This document shows positions 1-5,837 of a stretch of 9,056 nucleotides of DNA, in pieces; position 1 is the stretch's first letter, and each line of letters begins with the position of its first letter. The notes beneath the pieces are model-generated. The model had not been told where the DNA came from and did no database searches. It saw only the letters and a list, made by a program, of their open reading frames with translations. The translations under genes were made by a program, and so were the position numbers. This stretch comes from Anaerolineae bacterium (GTDB lineage Bacteria; Chloroflexota; Anaerolineae; 4572-78; J111): positions 1 through 9,056 of the forward strand of contig JAGRBY010000273.1 of NCBI GenBank assembly GCA_020433835.1, given 5' to 3'.

Positions 1-692
1 GGAATCCGGAAATCGATCCTTATATTCCCGTTAATTATAGTCCGTTAACGATTGAGAAAAAAAATCGGGATAAAACAGCTCTCCGAGACCAACTGTTGTT
101 GCGTCAAGATTTCAAACCGATTGTATCCTATGTAGGCCGTCTTGATGCCCAAAAAGGCGTACACCTCATTCGGCACGCCATTTTTTATGCCCTTGATCAA
201 GGTGCCCAATTTGTCTTGCTTGGTTCTAGCCCCGATGCGAGTATTAATGCCGACTTCTGGCAACTGAAAAATCACCTGAATGATAACCCTGATGTTCATT
301 TGGAATTAGGCTTTGATGAGGAGTTGTCCCACCTTATCTACGCCGGTTCAGATATGATGATTGTGCCCAGTGTATTTGAACCCTGCGGTCTTACCCAAAT
401 GATCGCCCTTAAATATGGCACTGTTCCTATCGTTCGAGCGGTCGGCGGTCTCGTCGATACGGTCTTCGATCGCGATTTCTCTAACAAACCCATTTACGAA
501 CGCAACGGCTACGTCTTCCACCAAATTGATCACGATGCTATCGAGTCGGCCATGAGCCGGGCGATTGGCTTGTGGCGCGATTTCCCCGGCGAATTCTACA
601 AACTTCTTGTCAACGGTATGAAATACGATTACTCTTGGAACCATTCAGGGGGGAAGTATTTAGAAATATATGAATATATCCGGCATAAGTAA
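1..692 (+). CDS. glgA: Glycogen synthase GlgA, C-terminal part (5' end outside window)
   Basis: ADP-glucose (or UDP-glucose) dependent alpha-1,4-glucan synthase of family GT5, cytoplasmic, which elongates glycogen. The open frame runs from base 3 with no start codon, and its first residues NPEIDPYIPVNYS match the stretch just before the C-terminal Rossmann domain of GlgA, so the gene began upstream of the window. About 229 residues are visible. SYVGRLDAQKGVHLI is the GT-B nucleotide-sugar loop; PSVFEPCGLTQ carries the conserved active-site Glu (codon 378-380), followed by YGTVPIVRAVGGLVDTV, which helps bind the sugar nucleotide. The ending DYSWNHSGGKYLEIYEYI is the usual GlgA C-terminus. An internal TTG at base 96 would give a shorter ORF but cuts the domain and is not a real start. 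The GH57 gene downstream suggests a glycogen-metabolism cluster. The family is certain; donor specificity cannot be read from this piece. Confidence 0.93.
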   Translation, partial: NPEIDPYIPVNYSPLTIEKKNRDKTALRDQLLLRQDFKPIVSYVGRLDAQKGVHLIRHAIFYALDQGAQFVLLGSSPDASINADFWQLKNHLNDNPDVHLELGFDEELSHLIYAGSDMMIVPSVFEPCGLTQMIALKYGTVPIVRAVGGLVDTVFDRDFSNKPIYERNGYVFHQIDHDAIESAMSRAIGLWRDFPGEFYKLLVNGMKYDYSWNHSGGKYLEIYEYIRHK

Positions 693-703
693 CCCGGTAA
701 GTA

Positions 704-770
704 CGTTGGCAACATCATGATGATGATCCCTTTATAAAGTGTTAACAAACGCAAAAATGCGTTGGCAACA
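704..770. repeat. Two copies of CGTTGGCAACA, possible operator pair
   Basis: The 11-mer CGTTGGCAACA occurs at 704-714 and 760-770, 56 bp apart, in the gap between glgA and the GH57 gene. Each copy contains the inverted repeat GTTG-G-CAAC, a form seen in dimeric repressor sites. A 6-bp hairpin (AACGCA, loop AAAA, TGCGTT, 748-763) overlaps the second copy. A regulatory role is inference only. Confidence 0.3.
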
Positions 771-799
771 GGGTGGTTGCTATTGGCTGCCCTCTTTTT
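770..799 (+). terminator. Possible weak intrinsic terminator after glgA
   Basis: AGGGTGGT (770-777) can pair with GCTGCCCT (786-793) across an 8-nt loop. The stem has four or five Watson-Crick pairs at its base and about three G-U wobbles, and is followed by C and five T residues (795-799). It would separate glgA from the GH57 gene. The wobble-rich stem makes it uncertain. Confidence 0.35.
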
Positions 800-888
800 A
801 GTCCGTACTGTTTCTATTCTTTGTATGGTTGGTTGTGTTTACGAGGTTGTAATCAGACACAATCGCCACAAATAGGAGGTTTCTTGTT

Positions 889-2424
889 ATGAGTGAACTT
901 CAAGAATATATTGGTGAATTGCCCAATATTTCAGGTTCGGAAGATGTTATCGACAAGGTAGTACAAGAGAGTCAGGGAAAAACAGTTTTCCTTAATGACA
1001 GCGGGATAGATTTCGGCAGTATTCGCAGCGCGGTTTCGGTGGCGCTGCATATGCAGCAGCCCCTAATTCCGGCCGGCGGGAACGATCTTCATACCGCAGA
1101 AATTATCAGCAATCTCAAATATATGATGGATAACCAGGGCATTGGCGATAACCACAACGCGCCGGTGTTTCATTGGTGCTACAAACGGATGGGCGAATTT
1201 ATTCCCCAGTTATTCGATGAAGGTAAACAGCCCCGTGTCATGCTGGAATATTCCGGCGTGTTATTTCATGGTTTACGCAAAATGGGGCTGCACGATGTCA
1301 TCGACAGTTTGAACCATATCACCAATCACCCTAACTATCGACGCGGTGTCGAATGGCTTGGTGCTTCGTGGGGGCACGCGGTTGCACCCTCAACGCCGGT
1401 TCAAGATTATCGGCTGCACGTTAAAGCCTGGCAGCATCACTTTGCCGCTATCTTTGGCCTTGAGGCTTTGAGCCGGGTGCGAGGCTTCTCTCCGGCGGAG
1501 ATGGCTTTGCCCAACCATCCCGATATAGCCTATGAATTTGTTAAAACGCTGAAAGATTGTGGCTACCAGTGGGTTTTGGTTCAGGAGCACACCATCGAGC
1601 AGCCGGAAAACGGCTGGACGCCACAGCGTCGGCATTTCCCCCATCTGTTAAAAGCGACCAACTCTAAAGGCGAAACCGCCTCGATTATCGCTATCATCAA
1701 AACGCAGGGCAGCGACACCAAACTTGTAGCCCAAATGCAGCCGTACTATGAAGCCAAAGGCTTATCTCGCGAAGATTTAGCCGGGCAGTCGATACCGCCG
1801 CTGGTCACCCAAATCGCCGACGGCGAAAATGGCGGCGTGATGATGAACGAGTTCCCCCACAAATATTTCGAGGTCGTCCGTGAGTCCTCCTGGTCGGAAG
1901 TGCCGCTGGTCAACGCAACTGAATATCTGGAGTACCTGTTTGCCACCGGATTAACCGAAAGCGATCTCCCGGTTGTCCAACCCATCAAGCAAAAGCAAAT
2001 TTGGGAGAACTTCAAACCCGGTGACGGCCCTGACAAACTGGCTAAAGTCATTGAAAAGCTGAAGAAAGAAGATCACCAATTCCATATGGACGGCGGCAGT
2101 TGGACCAACAATATCTCCTGGGTACAGGGCTACGAAAACGTGCTTGATCCGATGGAAAAAGTAAGCGCTCTGTTCAGCGAAAAAGTTTTGGAGCCTGATG
2201 TTGCCACCGATGACCCGCGTTACCGTAACGCGCTGTTTCATTTGATGGCCTCGCAAACCAGTTGCTATCGCTACTGGGGCCAGGGCATTTGGACCGACTA
2301 TGGTCGTGAAATTTGCCGCCGCCTGGAAGATATCCTTAACTACGATTTTAACGACGCGCCTGCGCCGGCCAAGGCTTCAAAGAAGTCTGCGTCTAAGAAA
2401 AAAACAACGGCCAAAACAAAATAA
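889..2424 (+). CDS. Glycoside hydrolase family 57 protein (alpha-glucan-active enzyme)
   Basis: A 511-aa cytoplasmic protein without a signal peptide; likely an alpha-glucan hydrolase or transferase (amylase, 4-alpha-glucanotransferase or branching type; the sequence does not decide). GH57 landmarks are in order: ALHMQQPLIPAG (52-63) at the motif-1 position, where the family normally reads H-x-H-Q-P; GFSPAEMALPNHP (199-211), with E204 as probable nucleophile; QIADGENGG (308-316), with D311 as probable acid/base; and the aromatic C-terminal block QTSCYRYWGQGIWTDY (456-471). Residues 489-511 form a lysine/alanine/serine-rich tail, probably disordered. The ATG at 889 follows a strong AGGAGGT site (874-880) by 8 nt, which fixes the start. 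It lies 196 bp after glgA on the same strand and ends before a strong terminator, so it may be its own unit or read through from glgA. Oddities: Gln56 in place of the motif-1 His, and the basic tail. The family call is strong; the exact reaction is unknown. Confidence 0.85.
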   Translation: MSELQEYIGELPNISGSEDVIDKVVQESQGKTVFLNDSGIDFGSIRSAVSVALHMQQPLIPAGGNDLHTAEIISNLKYMMDNQGIGDNHNAPVFHWCYKRMGEFIPQLFDEGKQPRVMLEYSGVLFHGLRKMGLHDVIDSLNHITNHPNYRRGVEWLGASWGHAVAPSTPVQDYRLHVKAWQHHFAAIFGLEALSRVRGFSPAEMALPNHPDIAYEFVKTLKDCGYQWVLVQEHTIEQPENGWTPQRRHFPHLLKATNSKGETASIIAIIKTQGSDTKLVAQMQPYYEAKGLSREDLAGQSIPPLVTQIADGENGGVMMNEFPHKYFEVVRESSWSEVPLVNATEYLEYLFATGLTESDLPVVQPIKQKQIWENFKPGDGPDKLAKVIEKLKKEDHQFHMDGGSWTNNISWVQGYENVLDPMEKVSALFSEKVLEPDVATDDPRYRNALFHLMASQTSCYRYWGQGIWTDYGREICRRLEDILNYDFNDAPAPAKASKKSASKKKTTAKTK

Positions 2425-2443
2425 TCTTAAGAACTTTACTGTC

Positions 2444-2473
2444 AAAGCCCCGAACTTTCGGGGCTTTTTTTTT
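2444..2473 (+). terminator. Rho-independent terminator after the GH57 gene
   Basis: The arms AAAGCCCCGAA (2444-2454) and TTCGGGGCTTT (2457-2467) are perfect inverted repeats, and the 3' arm runs into nine consecutive T residues (2465-2473). It begins 20 nt after the GH57 stop codon. This is a textbook intrinsic terminator and separates the glycogen part from the next gene. Confidence 0.92.
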
Positions 2474-2493
2474 GACCCAAATATGACTGCCTA

Positions 2494-2521
2494 TTGATAC
2501 TTTCTTCACAAGTGTTATAGC
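2494..2521 (+). promoter_or_regulatory. Possible sigma70-type promoter for the alpha/beta hydrolase at 2592
   Basis: TTGATA (2494-2499, five of six to TTGACA) and TATAGC (2516-2521, four of six to TATAAT) are spaced by 16 nt. The pair lies between the terminator at 2473 and the start at 2592, where a promoter is needed. The -10 match is modest and other A/T-rich hexamers lie nearby. Confidence 0.35.
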
Positions 2522-2575
2522 TCTATTTTGAGGAAACTTACGAATGCGCTACAATTCTAAAATGTCAACCTAGAG

Positions 2576-2583
2576 AGAAAGGA
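2576..2583 (+). promoter_or_regulatory. Ribosome binding site that fixes a TTG start
   Basis: AGAAAGGA lies 8 nt before the TTG at 2592. No ATG or GTG lies nearby in frame, and the protein from this TTG (ATVTVDGATIAYENHG) begins exactly where alpha/beta hydrolases of this type begin. This supports TTG as the real initiator. Confidence 0.7.
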
Positions 2584-2591
2584 ACTAAAAA

Positions 2592-3383
2592 TTGGCAACG
2601 GTAACAGTTGATGGGGCAACGATAGCCTATGAAAACCACGGCGTAGGTGAACCGCTCCTCTTTATCCACGGAATTTACTCTTCTAAACAACAATGGGCTC
2701 AGCAAGTTGATTATTTCAAAGACAAATATCAGGTCATTACCTGTGATTTGCGCGGCCACGGCCAATCGTCGATTACTCCCGATCCGTACTCGGTCTCACA
2801 GTTTGCCGGTGATTTGATTGGGCTGATGGATGAACTGGGTCTGGAGAAAGTGACCTGCGTCGGCCACTCATTTGGCGGGTTGGTGGCCCAGGAAATGGCA
2901 TTGAGCTATCCGGAGCGCATGAAAGGCATTATTTTAGCCGAAACCTTGTATGGTTTGTCTTCAACGCCATGGGATGCTGCCGCCGGAGTGGTCTGGAATA
3001 TTTGGTTGCCGAAATTATTCGGGGTAAGCAACTTCACTGATGTTATGTCAAACTTTTTCGGGATGTTCACGCCGGGCGGCACCGCTTATATTCACAACGA
3101 AGTTAGTCGACACCTTAAAGACCAGGCTAATCAAGAAAACATTATGATGGCTTCTTTGATGTTTGACAGCCGCTGGCGGCTGCACCACATCAACTGCCCC
3201 ACCTTGTTAATGATCGGGCAGTATCCTCATATTCCACTGGTTTATATGCACAACTGGGAAATGTATTGGCGTATATATGGGGCCAAACTGCGAATTATTC
3301 CTAACGCCGGACATTTGCTGTTTTGGGACAATCCCGAGGCATTCAATCGAGAGATGACGAAGTTTCTGGCAACGCTCAATTAG
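2592..3383 (+). CDS. Alpha/beta-fold hydrolase, TTG start
   Basis: A 263-aa soluble alpha/beta hydrolase, the usual size for this superfamily. It shows the oxyanion-region HG (FIHGIYSS, 24-31), the DLRGHGQSS turn (52-60), the nucleophile elbow VGHSFGG with Ser93 (90-96), and the C-terminal catalytic His241 in NAGHLLFWDNPEAF. Residues 125-163 form a hydrophobic, tryptophan-containing cap. The usual Asp after strand beta-7 is not where expected: the segment reads MIGQYPHIPLVY (207-218). Glu117, after the strand following the elbow (ILAETLYG), is a possible replacement acid. The TTG start is supported by AGAAAGGA 8 nt upstream. It lies alone between a terminator and a convergent acyl-CoA synthetase. 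A GCAACGCT/AGCGTTGT hairpin spans the stop codon (3369-3389). The substrate cannot be inferred; esterase, thioesterase and haloperoxidase-like roles are all possible. Confidence 0.85.
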   Translation: MATVTVDGATIAYENHGVGEPLLFIHGIYSSKQQWAQQVDYFKDKYQVITCDLRGHGQSSITPDPYSVSQFAGDLIGLMDELGLEKVTCVGHSFGGLVAQEMALSYPERMKGIILAETLYGLSSTPWDAAAGVVWNIWLPKLFGVSNFTDVMSNFFGMFTPGGTAYIHNEVSRHLKDQANQENIMMASLMFDSRWRLHHINCPTLLMIGQYPHIPLVYMHNWEMYWRIYGAKLRIIPNAGHLLFWDNPEAFNREMTKFLATLN

Positions 3384-3389
3384 CGTTGT
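3369..3389 (+). other. Small hairpin across the stop codon of the alpha/beta hydrolase
   Basis: GCAACGCT (3369-3376) pairs with AGCGTTGT (3382-3389) around a CAATT loop, with one G-U pair. The TAG stop (3381-3383) sits at the loop and stem junction. No T tract follows closely, so it is not a convincing terminator; it may protect the 3' end or be chance. Confidence 0.35.
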
Positions 3390-3397
3390 GATTTGGT

Positions 3398-3460
3398 AGG
3401 AGATTGGAGATTAGGCGATAAGGAGAATTGCAAGGTCAATCTCCCAATCTCTAATCTCCT
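3398..3460. repeat. Imperfect inverted repeat of GGAGATT-like units between convergent genes
   Basis: The left arm (3398-3420) reads AGGAGATTGGAGATT and then degenerates. The right arm (3438-3460) is its near reverse complement, with about four differences over 23 nt, one of which is a G-U pair in RNA. Each arm is built of 7-8-nt units (GGAGATT left, AATCTCC right). TTTTT follows the right arm at 3469-3473 after a gap of about 8 nt, so it could end transcription of the + strand gene; no T tract serves the - strand. It lies between convergent genes, where a two-way transcription barrier would fit. Confidence 0.6.
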
Positions 3461-3494
3461 CATCTCAATTTTTAGCAGTGATTATTTTCCACTC

Positions 3495-5033
3495 CTAAAT
3501 TTGCACATCTTCTTCAGCCCAATACGGCTCACGCATAACGCGCTTGAGCGTTTTTCCGGCAGCGTTGCGAGGGAAATCGTCCATAATAACCACCTCACTG
3601 ATGCGCTGGTAGCGGGCTTCGACCTTATTATTGACCCACGTTTTTAATTCTTCGGCTGTAATGGCGTCGGCTTGGTTTAGGATAACTGCTGCCAAAGGTG
3701 TTTCGCCCCATTTATCGTGGGGAACGCCAAAGACGGCCACCTCGCGAACAGCCGGGTGTTGCACTATCACTTCCTCGATATCCTTCGGGTAGACATTAAC
3801 TCCGCCGGAAATGACCAAATCCTTTTTGCGGTCAACAAGATAGAGATAGCCGTCTTCATCTACGTAGCCCAGGTCGCCACTTCGAATCCAGCCATCGACC
3901 ACGGTTTCTTCGGTTAAATCGGGCCGTTTGTAGTAGCCCAGCATCTGGATAGTGCCGTGGCCGGCAATCTCGCCGACCTCACCCACAGCAGCTTCATCAC
4001 CGTCATCGGTAAAGATTTTTATATCGAAGAAAGGTGGCGGTATTCCAACCGAGTCGAGCTTTTTCTCAGCATCGAACTTGTCTAGTATGGTGACAAACCC
4101 TTCCGTTAGGCCGTACAGTTCATAAAATCGGCAGGGTAGATGCTTATCCAACAGCTCTTTATAGCGGTTATGCAGCGGAGCGCCAATCGAGCCGATCATT
4201 TCCAACGACTGTAACGCTTCGGCGGAGAAGTTGGGAGCATTGAGTATGGCAATAATCTGCGATGGCACCAGCATAACGTGGGTTACTTTTTCACGCTCGA
4301 TAGTTTCAATAAAGTCGACAGGATCAAACTGCTGGTGCAAAATAAAGGTGGCCCCCACAAAAAACGCGGGGATATACGTGACAAACGCCCCGTTAAAAAC
4401 AAGCGAGCCAGTATGCAGCACCACACTTTCGGGCATAATCCGGAATGATTGGGCAAAGGACATCCCATACATAGCGCGAATGTGGTGGGTGTGCATAATG
4501 CCTTTGGGCAGGCCGGTGGTGCCGCTACTGTACATGATATTGTACAGATCGTGGCTGTTGACATCGATACCTCCCGGCTCGATGCCGCTGACCGCGTTGA
4601 TCAGCGTTTGATAATCGTGGTAACCGGTCATACCCTGCACGTCGGTTAAGATGTAGCGATTGGCTGCCACCGCCGGCAGTTTCGGTTTAATGGGATTTAA
4701 GACATCAATAAAGGCCGAATTGGTAATTACCATCACCGCATCGGAGTCGCGTAGTAAGGTGGTTAGCCCCTGACCGCGCAGTAGCGGGCTAAGCGGTACC
4801 ACAACCGCCCCAATTTTAGCCACCGCCCAATAGATATCCAACAGCTCCAGGCAATTGGGTAGGATAATAGCAATTTTATCCCCTTTGCGGATACCCATAC
4901 CAAACAGCGCGTTAGCCAGCCGATTAACGCGGTGGTTAAAATCTTTCCAGGTCAAACGATGGTTGCCGACAACAACGGCAAGATGATCCGGTCGATAGCG
5001 TGCATGACGTGTTACCAAAGAGCCGATATTCAT
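3495..5033 (-). CDS. Class I acyl-CoA synthetase (AMP-forming), ANL superfamily
   Basis: A 512-aa cytoplasmic enzyme expected to activate a carboxylic acid with ATP to an acyl-AMP and then to the acyl-CoA thioester. Motifs run in order: phosphate loop YSSGTTGLPKG (168-178), ELYGLTE (305-311), SGDLGYVD (385-392), the hinge and A8 region DRKKDLVISGGVNVYP (401-416), and NAAGKTLKR with catalytic Lys494. All key residues are present. The ATG at 5033 is chosen because GGGGGT lies 4 nt before it and MNIGSLVTRHARYRPDHLAVV is a typical N-terminus; a TTG at 5048 would add five residues without a ribosome site. It is transcribed against the neighbouring hydrolase and divergently from the operon at 5605. 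Fatty, aryl or other acid specificity cannot be told. It has the same length as the synthetase at 5838 but clearly differs in sequence, so the two are distant paralogues. Confidence 0.92.
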   Translation of the reverse strand: MNIGSLVTRHARYRPDHLAVVVGNHRLTWKDFNHRVNRLANALFGMGIRKGDKIAIILPNCLELLDIYWAVAKIGAVVVPLSPLLRGQGLTTLLRDSDAVMVITNSAFIDVLNPIKPKLPAVAANRYILTDVQGMTGYHDYQTLINAVSGIEPGGIDVNSHDLYNIMYSSGTTGLPKGIMHTHHIRAMYGMSFAQSFRIMPESVVLHTGSLVFNGAFVTYIPAFFVGATFILHQQFDPVDFIETIEREKVTHVMLVPSQIIAILNAPNFSAEALQSLEMIGSIGAPLHNRYKELLDKHLPCRFYELYGLTEGFVTILDKFDAEKKLDSVGIPPPFFDIKIFTDDGDEAAVGEVGEIAGHGTIQMLGYYKRPDLTEETVVDGWIRSGDLGYVDEDGYLYLVDRKKDLVISGGVNVYPKDIEEVIVQHPAVREVAVFGVPHDKWGETPLAAVILNQADAITAEELKTWVNNKVEARYQRISEVVIMDDFPRNAAGKTLKRVMREPYWAEEDVQI

Positions 5034-5083
5034 TATAACCCCCGGCAACGCGTGGTAAAGGTAACTCTGGTCGATTTATCCAT
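5033..5083 (-). CDS. Possible 16-codon upstream ORF overlapping the acyl-CoA synthetase start
   Basis: On the minus strand an ATG at 5083 opens the frame MDKSTRVTFTTRCRGL, and its TAA stop shares one base with the synthetase ATG (TAATG). AAGGGG lies 10 nt upstream and AAAGGAG 17 nt upstream, so ribosomes could load here. The overlap would allow translational coupling. The peptide resembles nothing I recognise, and a 16-codon frame can occur by chance. Confidence 0.3.
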   Translation of the reverse strand: MDKSTRVTFTTRCRGL

Positions 5084-5099
5084 AGTTATTTATCCCCTT

Positions 5100-5200
5100 A
5101 CTCCTTTGAAAATAAGATTTGTGGGACAAACTTAAGTTTGTCCTACGTGATTTTCATTCCCGATGTCGTCTCACTGAGACTGTCTGACTCCTTTGGAAAT
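5100..5200. repeat. 14-nt direct repeat flanking the palindrome
   Basis: ACTCCTTTGAAAAT (5100-5113) and ACTCCTTTGGAAAT (5187-5200) differ at one base and lie 87 bp apart, with the palindrome and the GTCTC/GAGAC hairpin between them. Read on the minus strand each copy contains AAAGGAGT, a ribosome-site-like string, so it could be a duplicated leader of the synthetase gene. It could also be the trace of an insertion. Confidence 0.45.
5121..5146. repeat. Near-perfect 26-nt palindrome, REP-like
   Basis: The core GGACAAACTT|AAGTTTGTCC (5124-5143) is a perfect palindrome with no spacer. Outward it extends by one G-T wobble and two more pairs (GTG at 5121-5123, TAC at 5144-5146). It has no T tract and sits upstream of a gene on either side, so it is not a terminator. 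Its layout resembles the hairpin at 9018-9042. Confidence 0.7.
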
Positions 5201-5422
5201 GATTTAATGGCGTTATATTTTGTGAGATAGTTGGCAAGTGAAAGTCAGGTGGCGTGGCGCGTTGATAGTATTGTGTTACGAGGTAAATTTCTGATAGGTT
5301 TTCACAAAGTAAGGCGGAATTTTACCCCAAATTGCTCAGGATTCAAAGTCTTGCCCCATGGAATAGGACGTTGTGATGAAAAAAAATGTACACCCACTAT
5401 ACTGTAAGGCATCGTCAAAAAC

Positions 5423-5464
5423 ACTACTCAGACGACCAGTTTGTGACCTAGACAGGTGAGTAGT
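5423..5464. repeat. Inverted repeat ACTACTCA...TGAGTAGT
   Basis: ACTACTCA (5423-5430) and TGAGTAGT (5457-5464) are perfect reverse complements separated by 26 nt. It lies about 140 bp upstream of the start at 5605 and upstream of the promoter candidate, so it would be DNA-level (a binding site or element ends) rather than mRNA leader structure unless transcription starts earlier. Confidence 0.4.
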
Positions 5465-5536
5465 TTAGGTTTATCCAACTTCAATCGTTCTTTAGCATTT
5501 TGACCATATCTCTATCTTGATTAAAATTTCATCATC

Positions 5537-5564
5537 TTGATGACTTGCTCCTCTCTTTTATAAC
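5537..5564 (+). promoter_or_regulatory. Possible sigma70-type promoter for the operon at 5605
   Basis: TTGATG (5537-5542) and TATAAC (5559-5564, five of six to TATAAT) are spaced by 16 nt and end 40 nt before the ATG at 5605, leaving room for a short leader with the AGGAG site at 5594-5598. The -35 is imperfect (four of six). Confidence 0.45.
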
Positions 5565-5604
5565 GCCAACGACTTCCAACCTTTAATAAAAATAGGAGTT
5601 ATCG

Positions 5605-5832
5605 ATGACAAAGGTCAATGTTGAAACTATGTTCGCTAAGGCCAAGGCCACCTATCCTGAACCCTACCGTGAGGGTGACACCGTTTGGGAATTGGTTGAT
5701 GCCTACGTTGCCACAAAAAATTATGCCTTCGATGGGCAGTTGGTTTTGCAGTCGCGCGTAGAAAAAGACGGCAAGAGCGCGTCGGCAACAACCTATACAA
5801 ATTATATGATCGATGAAGAGGAAATGGAGTAA
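5605..5832 (+). CDS. Uncharacterised small acidic protein (75 aa)
   Basis: I do not recognise this protein. It has 75 residues, about 14 acidic and 8 basic, no cysteine, six tyrosines, no signal peptide and no membrane segment, and it ends in an acidic tail MIDEEEME. The ATG follows AGGAG (5594-5598) by 6 nt, a good ribosome site. The stop lies 5 nt before the acyl-CoA synthetase ATG, and its last codons (GGAG at 5826-5829) supply that gene's ribosome site, so the two are probably translated in a coupled way. This points to a function tied to the synthetase, for example a partner or regulator, but no domain supports a specific role. It is probably a real gene, given its ribosome site, tight spacing and promoter-like upstream region. 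Confidence 0.7.
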   Translation: MTKVNVETMFAKAKATYPEPYREGDTVWELVDAYVATKNYAFDGQLVLQSRVEKDGKSASATTYTNYMIDEEEME

Positions 5833-5837
5833 CAACG

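Larger units (their letters stand above)
5084..5604. other. Long divergent intergenic region with repeats and probable promoters
   Basis: This stretch between the divergent synthetase (-) and the operon starting at 5605 (+) holds no convincing gene. It contains the palindrome at 5121-5146, a direct repeat at 5100/5187, a small GTCTC-ACT-GAGAC hairpin (5168-5180), a longer-range inverted repeat at 5423-5464, and a promoter-like pair at 5537-5564. A 27-codon ATG frame at 5376-5459 is the only small ORF worth noting. I see no tRNA, known riboswitch or transposase fragment. Confidence 0.6.

Noticed and set aside
96..692. Separate short gene starting at TTG 96
   Set aside because: The reading frame is open to the window start and encodes recognisable GlgA sequence upstream of 96.
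829..853. Promoter for the GH57 gene (TTGGTT ... TGTAAT)
   Set aside because: The -10-like TGTAAT (848-853) is good, but no -35 lies at a proper distance (13 or 21 nt spacers only).
2300..2497. 65-aa + strand frame over the end of the GH57 gene, possibly via slippage on the A7 run (2398-2404)
   Set aside because: It runs through the terminator hairpin and its sequence is not protein-like; the GH57 frame ends normally at 2424.
5034..5048. TTG start at 5048 for the minus-strand synthetase
   Set aside because: It adds only MPGVI and lacks a ribosome site, while the ATG at 5033 has GGGGGT just upstream and a typical N-terminus.
5376..5459. 27-codon ORF starting ATGAAAAAAAAT with a TAGGA upstream
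   Set aside because: It lies upstream of the promoter candidate, has no recognisable feature and overlaps the inverted repeat; too short to support as a gene from one sequence.
5423..5464. Riboswitch aptamer
   Set aside because: Apart from one 8-bp stem I could match no conserved core of a known riboswitch, and it probably lies upstream of the transcription start.
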